8,718 nt of DNA, from assembly GCA_002345215.1 (NCBI GenBank), contig DDVH01000032.1, forward strand, positions 1 through 8,718, written 5' to 3'. The stretch is from Anaerolineales bacterium UBA2317. Its GTDB lineage: Bacteria > Chloroflexota > Anaerolineae > Anaerolineales > Villigracilaceae. Position numbers and translations under genes: made by a program. Below the pieces are notes generated by a model. It was not told where the DNA came from. It searched no databases and saw nothing but the letters and a program-made list of their open reading frames with translations. This document shows positions 1 to 7,235 of the stretch, in pieces. The stretch's first letter is position 1; every line of letters starts with the position of its first letter.

Positions 1-1
1 T

Positions 2-673
2 GTTTTTTTAATCACTGATTATTTGCGCACGCGTGACCAAATGGAATTTACGCCAGAGCCAGATATGTTCCATGATATTTTTGGTCACTTGCCATTTCTC
101 ACGCAAGAATTTTATGCACGCATTGAAGATAAATTTGCGCCTGCTTATATGAAAGCCACACAAGACGAACGCGAAGTGATTAAACGTTTGGCTTGGTATA
201 GCACAGAGTTTGGTTTGTTCGTGCAAGATAATCGCTTTGTTGTATTTGGCGCGGGCATTATTTCTGGGCGCAAAGAATTGACTCGCACGATTATGGAATT
301 TTATCGCCTCGGCTGTGACAATGTAATTGATTATACGCGTCCGATTTTTGCTCAGTTGTATGAGCAGTTCCTCAAAAATAAAAATGATTTACATCGCATC
401 ATTGATGGCGTGAATGAATTGCATCAGGGCGGTCAAATGTCATCAGCTGATGAAGGCTGGAATGTGGTGCTTTCATTGTATAAGAAATTAAATATCAAAC
501 AAGAAGGCATGTTTGGCGGTGATGTCATCATCGCGCCGTTTGATATTGAAACGATTTCTAGAATTCCGAAAACAGTTTATGCTTTCAATCCGATGTTGTT
601 TGTATGTGAATCTTTAGAAAAGATGGATGAACTTTTAGACTCATATCTCAAACCCATCGCGCTTCGTGTTTGA
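2..673 (+). CDS. Pterin-dependent aromatic amino acid hydroxylase (phenylalanine 4-monooxygenase-like), 5' partial
   Basis: The reading frame is open to the left edge, so the N-terminus is missing and the TTG at 23 is not a real start. The visible 223 residues carry the family core: EPDMFHDIFGH, with the iron ligands His at 71-73 and 86-88, and WYSTEFGL, with the third ligand Glu at 206-208. The second His to Glu spacing is 40 residues, as between H290 and E330 of human phenylalanine hydroxylase. FGAGIISGRKEL and the C-terminal FVCESLEKMDELLDSY also match the family. Such enzymes use O2, tetrahydrobiopterin and non-haem Fe(II) to hydroxylate Phe, Tyr or Trp; Phe is the usual bacterial substrate but cannot be fixed here. 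An extra stretch of roughly 70 residues lies between the SGRKEL segment and the C-terminal PFDIET segment, where the human enzyme has about 13. The gene ends at TGA 671-673, just before a strong terminator. Confidence 0.9.
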   Translation, partial: VFLITDYLRTRDQMEFTPEPDMFHDIFGHLPFLTQEFYARIEDKFAPAYMKATQDEREVIKRLAWYSTEFGLFVQDNRFVVFGAGIISGRKELTRTIMEFYRLGCDNVIDYTRPIFAQLYEQFLKNKNDLHRIIDGVNELHQGGQMSSADEGWNVVLSLYKKLNIKQEGMFGGDVIIAPFDIETISRIPKTVYAFNPMLFVCESLEKMDELLDSYLKPIALRV

Positions 674-705
674 CCTGAATCTGGTTGCTGAACCTCAACT
701 GAATC

Positions 706-740
706 AAACTCCCGAACAGTGTTTTCGGGAGTTTTTGTTT
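706..740 (+). terminator. Rho-independent terminator after the hydroxylase gene
   Basis: A perfect 11-bp stem (706-716 with 724-734) with a 7-base loop is followed by a T-rich tail at 732-740. It starts 33 bases after the stop codon. It separates the hydroxylase gene from the next one, which therefore needs its own promoter. Confidence 0.9.
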
Positions 741-797
741 CATCAAAAATGGAATAAAATAGAGCAGGCATTTATTCATTATTTCGAAGGAGCATCC

Positions 798-2882
798 ATG
801 CCCAGCAACCTCCACTTCCAATGGCAAAACGAAATATTATTGAAGACGATTTATCCAATGCGTTTGGTCAAACTGCGCGATTTTTTGATTTACTACAAAG
901 AAACAGATTTGTGGAAAGAATACAAAGGCAAAGATATTTCTGCATTGAAAAAAGATGTGGAAGATTATCAAGAGGGGATTGAAAATGCCAAAATTGTTGA
1001 ATTTAAGAAATACAACTCACTAAAAAATTATTTTAGAACTCCTGATGTGAAAAGTTTCTTCGTCAAATACAAACCTATTGACGAAGCCGCTTTGGCTGAG
1101 ATTCATAAAATCCATGCTATTTTTAAATCCTCTTGGCCCAAAGACATTCGTGGTGAGCGACCTTTTATCCTCTCACGCATTGACTCGCTCAAATTGCAAA
1201 TCGGCTTTTTGAAAGACCGTGTTAAATATCTGACCAAACGTTTAGAAGCGATGGTGCCAGACCATCCCAGCCGCGCCAAAGATGAAGCTGAATTAAAACT
1301 CAAAGAAGGTTCTGCTTTGCCGATGTTGTTTGATGAAATGGAGAAACTGCGAGATTTTGAAGAAACGTACGACAAACTTGAACAGCCAAAACTGGAATGG
1401 TACAAACTCAGCAAAGGTGACCCGAATTACGAACCTTCCGAAGAGACTTATATTGTTGAAGCACACCTTAAGAATCCCGTTACCGTGAATCAAATTGTGC
1501 GGTTGAAGGTTGAGCAATATGCTAAAACTTTAGAAGGGAAAAATCAGTATCAATTGTTGGAAGAAATTCGTCAGCGATTTGAAAAAGAGCCAAAACGTTT
1601 TCCGCTTTGGTTGCAATATATGATTGTGCATTTTTCGGGCATGAGATACAAATCAGCGCATGGTTCGTGGGCAGACCCAAAAGATTTGCTGGTGCAATTA
1701 CGTTTGGTTGATATTCGCAAAGAACATGCCACTTTGACTGATGTAGAAGTTGATGCAAAATGCAAAGAAAAAATTGCTCAATATGAAGGCAGTGGCGCAA
1801 ATAAACCTAAGTTAGCAACTTCTACAGAAAAAAATTGGAAAGATAAAATTGCATTGCATATGCAAGGCGTCAAAGCCAATGGACCAAAAACGAAAAAGGC
1901 TGGGTTGCTGGCTTTGATGGAGGAAGAAGTCAAATATGAGATGATGTCGCTGACCACCGACCAAGCTCTGGCTAAGTTAGAAGCGATGAAAAATCAGTTT
2001 CCAAAATGGGTGTGGAAAACAATCGTTAAGTTAACATCATTGCGGGTCAATCATGTCAATGATGAAAATTGGGAAACTTATACACCGGAAGAAGAAAAAG
2101 AACGCGGTGCAGATATGGTGTATGGCAAAGTTATCAACGATTGGGTCAATAAACATATTGGCGCATGGCGTGATGAACACGGACGCACGCATGAGTTAAT
2201 TGTTTCACGTGCGGTCTGTAATGAAACTGCCGAACATATTCAACATATTCGTGGACATTTACCGCCCGGCGGATTAACTGACAATGCCGCACAATATTTC
2301 AAATTGTTTAAAGAAAAAACAGCAAATGTTAAATTTGTTAGACCAACTGTCGCAAATGATTATATGCAAGGCGCAAGTATTTTTTGGTTACGTTTTGTAA
2401 ACAATGAGCCAAGTCAATGGCAGGTTGCCAGAGGTGTTGAAGATGCAAACGGAGTTGGTTTGCTCCCAAAAGATTTTATTGGCAAACGTCCGCAACCCAA
2501 AAGCGGAAAAAATGCACCACCTGCTCCTGTGCCGTGGCAATATAAAATGGGCGAGCCTATCACGCGCACACGCACAACCGTTGATGCAAATAAAGTGAAA
2601 TCTACACAAACTCAGTGGTTGCGTTGGATTCATGAAGCCACTGTTGTTGAAGTAGTTGAAACTGCCGATGGCACGTATGTTTATACCTTTGAAACATCAT
2701 TACCGAATGATGATCGCGGTACATCATGTTTAGGCATGTTCCGCAACACATTGAGATGGCATCTCGATGATGGAACAGAAGATAATTACAATCGTTCGTT
2801 TGTGGGCTTTGTGCCAGAAGGCAAAGTTCCTGTGGAAAAGATGAAAGAAATGTTGGATTGGAATAAGATTTTAATTAAGTAA
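798..2882 (+). CDS. Conserved-looking protein of unknown function, 694 aa
   Basis: I do not recognise this family. The ATG at 798 is chosen because AAGGAG (787-792) sits 5 bases upstream; a GTG at 666 in the same frame would overlap the hydroxylase end and read through its terminator. There is no signal peptide or membrane segment, and the protein is rich in Lys, Glu and Trp, so it is probably cytosolic. Residues 1-260 look mostly helical, with coiled-coil-like stretches near 125-200. Two similar segments, FPLWLQYMIVHFSGMR (268-283) and FPKWVWKTIVKLTSLR (401-416), suggest an internal duplication. Next comes a His-rich motif with H480, H483 and H487 followed by LPPGG. A Pro/Lys-rich linker near 555-575 leads to a beta-rich C-terminus. 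A possible TAAAAT -10 lies at 755-760. It stands alone: a terminator precedes it and a repeat follows its stop by two bases. Confidence 0.85.
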   Translation: MPSNLHFQWQNEILLKTIYPMRLVKLRDFLIYYKETDLWKEYKGKDISALKKDVEDYQEGIENAKIVEFKKYNSLKNYFRTPDVKSFFVKYKPIDEAALAEIHKIHAIFKSSWPKDIRGERPFILSRIDSLKLQIGFLKDRVKYLTKRLEAMVPDHPSRAKDEAELKLKEGSALPMLFDEMEKLRDFEETYDKLEQPKLEWYKLSKGDPNYEPSEETYIVEAHLKNPVTVNQIVRLKVEQYAKTLEGKNQYQLLEEIRQRFEKEPKRFPLWLQYMIVHFSGMRYKSAHGSWADPKDLLVQLRLVDIRKEHATLTDVEVDAKCKEKIAQYEGSGANKPKLATSTEKNWKDKIALHMQGVKANGPKTKKAGLLALMEEEVKYEMMSLTTDQALAKLEAMKNQFPKWVWKTIVKLTSLRVNHVNDENWETYTPEEEKERGADMVYGKVINDWVNKHIGAWRDEHGRTHELIVSRAVCNETAEHIQHIRGHLPPGGLTDNAAQYFKLFKEKTANVKFVRPTVANDYMQGASIFWLRFVNNEPSQWQVARGVEDANGVGLLPKDFIGKRPQPKSGKNAPPAPVPWQYKMGEPITRTRTTVDANKVKSTQTQWLRWIHEATVVEVVETADGTYVYTFETSLPNDDRGTSCLGMFRNTLRWHLDDGTEDNYNRSFVGFVPEGKVPVEKMKEMLDWNKILIK

Positions 2883-2884
2883 TT

Positions 2885-2957
2885 GTGGTCTCGATACGGC
2901 GGCGATGGTCGAGTATGCGAAGCATGTATCGAGACCCGCCGCCTACTCGACCACCGT
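2885..2957 (-). repeat. Composite palindromic (REP-like) repeat, copy 1
   Basis: On the minus strand this 73-base element matches 7747-7820 at about nine of ten positions. It contains three arms, TGGTCGAGTA, GGCGGCG and GGTCTCGATAC, then a small hairpin (ATGC, TTC loop, GCAT), then perfect complements of the three arms in the same order. It can fold as one long imperfect hairpin, or the arms can pair perfectly only in a crossed fashion. ATT flanks it on both sides (2882-2884 and 2958-2960), a possible but very short target duplication. It fills the space between the TAA at 2880-2882 and the ATG at 2961. Palindromes with similar arm sequences are, from memory, common in Actinobacteria and Chloroflexota; that link is not tested here. 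Confidence 0.85.
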
Positions 2958-2960
2958 ATT

Positions 2961-4022
2961 ATGAACACTATAACTCCTATTCAAAAAATATTAATCGCAA
3001 TACTAGGGCTTGGATTTTCAGGGCTATTTTGTTTAATTACATATTCAATCATTGTCGTTGCCAATGAACCCGTTATGACTCAACATCCTACCGTGACGCA
3101 ACCATTTTTGGAATTAGAAACTCCGACGCTTGAAATTTTGATTTCACCCTCTGAGACAATTACGCCTCTTCCTACGGTCGAACTGATTCAGCCAACCTTA
3201 GAATTGATTCCTACTCCGATACAAACATTCAATGATTCACCACCACCTGTGGGGAAAATCGTCTTTGCTTGTTACATCCAACAAATTGACCAAATCTGCT
3301 TAATCAACTCTGATGGCAGTGGACGAAAACAATTGACTGATATGAATGCCACTGCTTTTTATCCATCACTTTCACCGGATGGGGGGACAATTTTCTTTTC
3401 ATCACGTGATTCTGGCAATTATGAAATTTATTCTATCAATATCAACGGAAATAATTTTAAAAAAATAACCAATGATATCGGCGCATTATATGCTCCAGAA
3501 CTTTCTCCAAACGGCGAATGGATTGTGTTCACCAAGAATGGTGATGGACTTTGGCTCATTCGTCCTGATGGTTCAGGACTCAAACGTTTAACGAATCGAG
3601 ATGATATAGACCCATCATGGTCGCCAGATGGTTCGATGATTTCATTTGCATCATCCAGAGCAGGCGCACGTCAATTATTTGTGATGAATGCAGACGGCTC
3701 TAATATTCAACAAGTGACAAACCTCAACAACATGGGCGGACGTAACACCTGGTCACCGGATGGCACGAAGCTTGCTTTTTATCGTGGCGAATTTGGAAAC
3801 CGAAATATCTTTGTGATTAATATAGATGGCACAGGCTTGGAAAGACTCACAGACGGTGGCGATAATTTAGGTCCATCATGGTCACCAGATGGCAATTGGA
3901 TTGCATTCACATCTTTCCGTGATGGCAATAATGAAATTTATGTCATTCATCCTGATGGAACTGGATTAACTAGAATTACGAATAGTCCCATCTCCGATTG
4001 GCAACCGAGGTGGGGGAATTAA
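2961..4022 (+). CDS. Membrane-anchored TolB-like (PD40) beta-propeller protein, 353 aa
   Basis: The N-terminus has one hydrophobic helix (residues 10-34), probably an uncleaved anchor that puts the rest outside the membrane. A Thr/Pro-rich linker follows (about 35-95). Residues 98-353 form a propeller with PD40-type motifs at 138 (SPDG), 182 (SPNG), 221, 265 and 308 (SPDG), spaced 39-44 residues. The first strands at 98-120 and the terminal WQPRWGN could close a sixth blade. Each blade carries a D/N-G-S/T/N-G or similar turn and an L/I-T end, as in TolB and related periplasmic proteins. These propellers usually bind partners rather than catalyse, so the role here is open. The start at 2961 directly precedes the anchor helix, but there is no Shine-Dalgarno: repeat copy 1 occupies that position. 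It is convergent with the minus-strand gene at 4074-4646 and shares its terminator. Confidence 0.88.
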   Translation: MNTITPIQKILIAILGLGFSGLFCLITYSIIVVANEPVMTQHPTVTQPFLELETPTLEILISPSETITPLPTVELIQPTLELIPTPIQTFNDSPPPVGKIVFACYIQQIDQICLINSDGSGRKQLTDMNATAFYPSLSPDGGTIFFSSRDSGNYEIYSININGNNFKKITNDIGALYAPELSPNGEWIVFTKNGDGLWLIRPDGSGLKRLTNRDDIDPSWSPDGSMISFASSRAGARQLFVMNADGSNIQQVTNLNNMGGRNTWSPDGTKLAFYRGEFGNRNIFVINIDGTGLERLTDGGDNLGPSWSPDGNWIAFTSFRDGNNEIYVIHPDGTGLTRITNSPISDWQPRWGN

Positions 4023-4053
4023 AAAAATCTCTGCAATGTATGCAGAGATTTTT
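4023..4053. terminator. Bidirectional terminator between convergent genes
   Basis: A 13-bp perfect stem (4023-4035 with 4041-4053) has a 5-base loop, a GC-containing core (CTCTGCA) and A/T tracts on both sides, so it gives a U-tail on either strand. It begins right after the TAA of the propeller gene (4020-4022) and lies 20 bases from the stop of the minus-strand gene, so it probably serves both. Confidence 0.9.
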
Positions 4054-4073
4054 GAGTAACGTATCACTAGATA

Positions 4074-4646
4074 TTAAGGACAGGATGGAAAGTAGTAACC
4101 TGCTTCGTTAGTAGGCGGATATCCAGTTACTGCACAAGTGCCACTAAGAGGGGTATAAATATCGAAGAACATAACACTTTCATAAGCATCACTGTACTGA
4201 TTGTAATATTGGATTATCTCTCCGGGGTTAGCGTCTCTTTCTTGGCAGTGAGTTCCAAAATTAGTCCACGCATTAGGGTCAGGGGGAACAAGCCAATCCC
4301 AAATGCTATAACAAACATTTGGTAATGGTACATACGTCCAAAAGCGAGCGTTGCCAAAACCAATCACCACATTATGACCACCTACTTTTTTAGTGGTATG
4401 GCAGGTAATTCTATCTCCATGTTTTTGACCACAATGAAGGGTGTAATCGTCTCCACCTTGCACCACTACAAAACCAGTGTTAAGTTCCTCTTTTGTAAAC
4501 TCACCACTGACTCGAAATATAAAGGTTGGACCAGCACTATTATTTCGCACTTCTATCAATTCAAGTGCCTGACCGGCAAAAACTGTACTTGTAGTGAGTG
4601 CCAACAAGACGATTAAAGCGACTATTGAATTTAGAATTTTTCTCAT
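4074..4646 (-). CDS. Small secreted six-cysteine protein of unknown function, 190 aa
   Basis: The N-terminus is a clear Sec signal peptide: MRK, a hydrophobic core (residues 7-19) and a likely cut after VFA at 24. There is no lipobox Cys and no other membrane segment, so the 166-residue mature protein should be released or held in the envelope. It has six Cys (72, 82, 112, 134, 171, 189), consistent with up to three disulfides. Residues 27-100 look beta-rich (ELIEVRN, TFIFRVSGEF, GFVVVQGG, HNVVIGFG), as in an Ig-like or jelly-roll domain. The second half is rich in aromatics and Pro. I do not recognise the family. On the minus strand AGAGGA (plus-strand 4655-4660) lies 8 bases before the ATG, supporting the start. 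It is divergent from the lipoprotein gene at 4814. Confidence 0.82.
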   Translation of the reverse strand: MRKILNSIVALIVLLALTTSTVFAGQALELIEVRNNSAGPTFIFRVSGEFTKEELNTGFVVVQGGDDYTLHCGQKHGDRITCHTTKKVGGHNVVIGFGNARFWTYVPLPNVCYSIWDWLVPPDPNAWTNFGTHCQERDANPGEIIQYYNQYSDAYESVMFFDIYTPLSGTCAVTGYPPTNEAGYYFPSCP

Positions 4647-4813
4647 AAAGCAAATCCTCTAACTACGCTGAACAGGTTGATGTCAAAGAAAGAAGCGAAC
4701 AATAAAATTATACTTTAAAATTCGAGTCACAATATGCTAAATTTTTGGGACGAATTGCGTAGTGTATAATTTTAGGAATGTTTATCTTAATCAAATAAAA
4801 GAGGCAATATTCA
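4647..4813. promoter_or_regulatory. Divergent intergenic region with candidate -10 boxes on both strands
   Basis: This 167-base AT-rich gap separates two divergent genes for exported proteins, so it must carry both promoters. A perfect TATAAT at 4765-4770 reads toward the lipoprotein gene, with only a poor TTG-type -35 upstream. A second perfect TATAAT on the minus strand (plus-strand 4707-4712) reads toward the small secreted protein, also without a good -35. In this base composition such hexamers can arise by chance. No operator palindrome was seen. Confidence 0.4.
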
Positions 4814-6595
4814 ATGAAAATAAAGTTTTTTGCTTTGATTATGCTTCATTTAACGCTTATCGCTTGCGCTTCAACTCCTACAGAAAGTATTGATACACCA
4901 ACGCCACTTATTCCCACTGAACAAATTTCAATACCTATATCAGCATCTACGGTTACTCCAACTGAAATTGGTATCTCTGAACCTGTCGTTATTGAAAATT
5001 CAAATGGCTGGGTGGTTTATGATGATACAAATAACATTGTGAGTGTAAACCTTGATACAGGTGAAACAAAAGTATTAATCTCAAGAAAAGAAGTGGAAGC
5101 CATATTGATAGAGGATAAATCCTCACTTTCTTATACATACGGCTATGAAAAGCCGATAAAAATTATTATATCGCCTGATTTTACAAAAGCATTGATATCT
5201 ATCTGCGCCTCTTTAGACAATAATTTCCGATGCGTTTTTGAAGACTATATCTACACAATCAGGTCTAAATCTGCGATTCGATTACAGCCAGCACCGGGGG
5301 CATATGGAGTATATTGGCAATGGTCACCTGATAGTTCAAAATTAGCAGGCGTGGCATGGACTTATGTTGGAGCGGAATATCGGCTAGAAAGGTTTTACTC
5401 GATTACTAGCAGTGGTACGGATTTAAGATCTCTAGCATTGATTACCGATAACCATTGGCAAATTGCTTGGCACCCTGGCAATTCTGCCATTCTTCCTTTG
5501 ACATTTGTTCAAAATTTCCGTTCCATCTTAACAGACGCTTCCAGTGAACCGGGCATTTTTATGGCAGGGCTAGCCCAACGTGACAAAATCATGTGCATCA
5601 ACTTTTCACCAGACTATAGCAAAGTTGCTTTTGTGTTGCGACATGAATTGCCCGGAAATCAGGATTCACTTTATATTGCCCGTTCAGATTTTCAAGAAAT
5701 TGCATTGATTAATAGTTTTACTATAGACCCGCGCTATTCATGTCAGGTGAATTGGTCAGCAGACCAAAACTTTATTCATATAGATTATCAATATATTCAA
5801 AGAGAAGAAACAGGCTTTGAGGATTTAAGTATTCCAGTATCGGGTATTGACAAAGTAATTAATATTGTAAACAAGGTAGAAGTTACAACTCCTGCTAACG
5901 CTCAAATTTGTGGATTTAAACCAGAGCAACTTATCTATATAAATAATGAAACATCAAGCCTGGATTTATTTAACCCTACAAACGCTGAGATTATTAATCT
6001 GCCACAAAATGTTAAAGACGTTGTACAAGGTTGCCCAATTCAGTGGTTTCCAGAAGAACCTGAACCAGAAGTTTCGGAAGGAATTGCCACTGAAAATGCT
6101 TGTTACCCTAACAATAGTTATATAGATGATGATACAGACCCAGAAAATATTCCTGACGTATTTGATTTGATTGAAGCCTCATCTTCACTTGAAGGTGAGA
6201 CATTAAGCGTCGTATTGAAATCCAGCAAATTCACAGAATATTTAGTGGAATATCTTAGCCCGAACGTAACAGATTTCTTAAATGGTTGGGATGTATTTAT
6301 AGATGTGGATAACAACACATTAACAGGTGATTCAATTGGCGTTGAATATCGTTTTTCAGTTGCTATTAGAGCAGGAAACGAACCACAAATTGGAAGTGTC
6401 ATTCTTGCTTATGACCCAGTTACAGATACATACATAAGGTCTGGGACTGTAGAAGTTCGTTTTGATACGCTTAACCAAACCCTAAATCTGAGCGGAAGTA
6501 TTGCAGGCATAAATCCAAATTCACGTTTGGTCTTTTTATCCCGCCTCAAAGATTCTACAACCAGAGAAGTCACGGGAGACCGTATTTGTAATTAA
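4814..6595 (+). CDS. Lipoprotein with degenerate beta-propeller and C-terminal beta domain, 593 aa
   Basis: A lipoprotein signal is present: MKIKFF, a hydrophobic core and the lipobox LIAC, with Cys18 as the lipidated residue. A Thr/Pro-rich linker (about 20-55) leads to propeller-like repeats marked by ISPD (119-122), WSPDSSK (170-176), WHPGNS (219-224), FSPDYSK (264-270) and WSADQN (314-319). These are weaker than those in the 2961 protein. After an EPEPE hinge (414-419), a separate C-terminal domain (430-593) begins with Cys430 and ends with Cys592. Its VFIDVDNNTLTGD motif (494-506) resembles beta-sandwich domains of secreted bacterial proteins. No catalytic motif was seen. The start is supported by AAGAGG (4799-4804), 9 bases upstream. 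It may bind a ligand or partner at the cell surface. No clear terminator follows it. Confidence 0.85.
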   Translation: MKIKFFALIMLHLTLIACASTPTESIDTPTPLIPTEQISIPISASTVTPTEIGISEPVVIENSNGWVVYDDTNNIVSVNLDTGETKVLISRKEVEAILIEDKSSLSYTYGYEKPIKIIISPDFTKALISICASLDNNFRCVFEDYIYTIRSKSAIRLQPAPGAYGVYWQWSPDSSKLAGVAWTYVGAEYRLERFYSITSSGTDLRSLALITDNHWQIAWHPGNSAILPLTFVQNFRSILTDASSEPGIFMAGLAQRDKIMCINFSPDYSKVAFVLRHELPGNQDSLYIARSDFQEIALINSFTIDPRYSCQVNWSADQNFIHIDYQYIQREETGFEDLSIPVSGIDKVINIVNKVEVTTPANAQICGFKPEQLIYINNETSSLDLFNPTNAEIINLPQNVKDVVQGCPIQWFPEEPEPEVSEGIATENACYPNNSYIDDDTDPENIPDVFDLIEASSSLEGETLSVVLKSSKFTEYLVEYLSPNVTDFLNGWDVFIDVDNNTLTGDSIGVEYRFSVAIRAGNEPQIGSVILAYDPVTDTYIRSGTVEVRFDTLNQTLNLSGSIAGINPNSRLVFLSRLKDSTTREVTGDRICN

Positions 6596-6603
6596 GAATC
6601 ATA

Positions 6604-6625
6604 GAAAGTAGAAAGTGGAAAGTAG
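6604..6625 (+). repeat. Heptamer tandem repeat (GAAAGTA-type, three units)
   Basis: Three units, GAAAGTA, GAAAGTG and GAAAGTA, plus one base stand in tandem just after the lipoprotein gene. A partial inverted match, CCACTTTC, lies at 6642-6649. Other heptamer tracts occur at 8350-8370 and 8403-8437. Confidence 0.7.
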
Positions 6626-6659
6626 TTTTGATCCCCACTCACCACTTTCCAATTCCCCT

Positions 6660-6688
6660 GCAACTTTTCCCACCTGACTCCTGTATTA
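6660..6688 (+). promoter_or_regulatory. Candidate ECF-type promoter of the sigma factor operon
   Basis: GCAACTT (6660-6666), then 16 bases, then GTATTA (6683-6688). The AAC core of the -35 is typical of ECF promoters (for example GGAACTT of E. coli RpoE). The same two boxes at the same spacing occur upstream of the gene at 8497. Initiation 6-11 bases after the -10 would fall at or just before the ATG at 6699, giving a nearly leaderless mRNA. Autoregulation by the encoded sigma is inferred. Confidence 0.6.
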
Positions 6689-6698
6689 CACTTTAGAC

Positions 6699-7235
6699 AT
6701 GAATGCGCCCACAGACCGCGACCTTATTCTGCGTGCCAAACGCGGTGATAGTGAAGCGTATGGTGAAATCGTCACACGCCATCAAACCAGCGTGTTCAAT
6801 GTTTGTTATCGCATTTTGCACAACCGCAGTGATGCCGAGGATTTGGCTCAAGAAACTTTTATGCGTGCTTACAATCGTCTCAACACATTTGATATCGAAC
6901 GCGAATTCGCTCCGTGGATTCGACGCGTGGCGGCAAATTTGTGTCTTAACTTTTTGGAGTCACAAAAAACTTCAACACAGTTAGACGATGAACGGGATGA
7001 AGATAAAAGTCAAAGTCCAAGTGGACAGGTTGAAGTTAAAGAAAGAAGCGAAAAAATTCGTCAAGCACTTGCATCACTTCCATCCAATTATCGCCTTGTC
7101 GTCGAATTGCGTCATTATCAAGAAATGTCTTATGATGAAATTGCCAACGAATTAAAAATTCCATTGAGCGACGTGAAGAGCCATCTCTTTCGGGCGCGCA
7201 AATTGTTAGCGGAGAAACTTCATGCACCTGACTGA
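6699..7235 (+). CDS. ECF-family RNA polymerase sigma factor, 178 aa
   Basis: The protein has the size and two-domain order of an ECF sigma factor. Sigma region 2 (about residues 20-90) includes the DAEDLAQETFMRAY helix and FAPWIRRVAANLCLNFL. A charged linker (about 90-115) is followed by region 4 (about 117-173), with LPSNYRLVVELRHYQEMSYD and the helix-turn-helix EIANELKIPLSDVKSHLFRA. It would direct RNA polymerase to a small regulon, probably including itself. The ATG at 6699 has no Shine-Dalgarno, which fits a leaderless transcript from the promoter at 6660-6688. Its last 14 bases overlap the anti-sigma gene, so the two are translationally coupled. The ECF subgroup cannot be assigned by eye. 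Confidence 0.95.
   Translation: MNAPTDRDLILRAKRGDSEAYGEIVTRHQTSVFNVCYRILHNRSDAEDLAQETFMRAYNRLNTFDIEREFAPWIRRVAANLCLNFLESQKTSTQLDDERDEDKSQSPSGQVEVKERSEKIRQALASLPSNYRLVVELRHYQEMSYDEIANELKIPLSDVKSHLFRARKLLAEKLHAPD

Noticed and set aside
666..797. Upstream GTG start for the 694-aa protein, giving 44 more residues
   Set aside because: It would overlap the hydroxylase stop and translate the terminator hairpin; the ATG at 798 has a strong ribosome site.
1103..1414. Antisense open frames inside the 694-aa gene (and similarly at 1522-1800, 2388-2633 and 6118-6402)
   Set aside because: They have no ribosome sites or recognisable protein features and lie opposite well-supported genes.
1599..1670. Tyrosine-recombinase-like SGMR motif in the 694-aa protein
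   Set aside because: Only a few residues resemble the TGLR box; no catalytic Arg-His-x-x-Arg or Tyr arrangement follows.
2883..2960. TTG start for the propeller gene at 2883, or another small frame here
   Set aside because: It would translate the palindromic repeat; the frames are open only because the repeat is GC-rich, and the ATG at 2961 directly precedes the membrane helix.
4681..4686. Minus-strand TTGACA as a -35 for the small secreted protein gene
   Set aside because: The -10 at suitable spacing would be a poor hexamer next to the ribosome site; kept only as a weak possibility.
6611..6651. Inverted repeat GAAAGTGG / CCACTTTC as a terminator of the lipoprotein gene
   Set aside because: The stem is only 8 bp with a loop of about 20 bases and no T tract follows; it is probably a by-product of the heptamer repeat.
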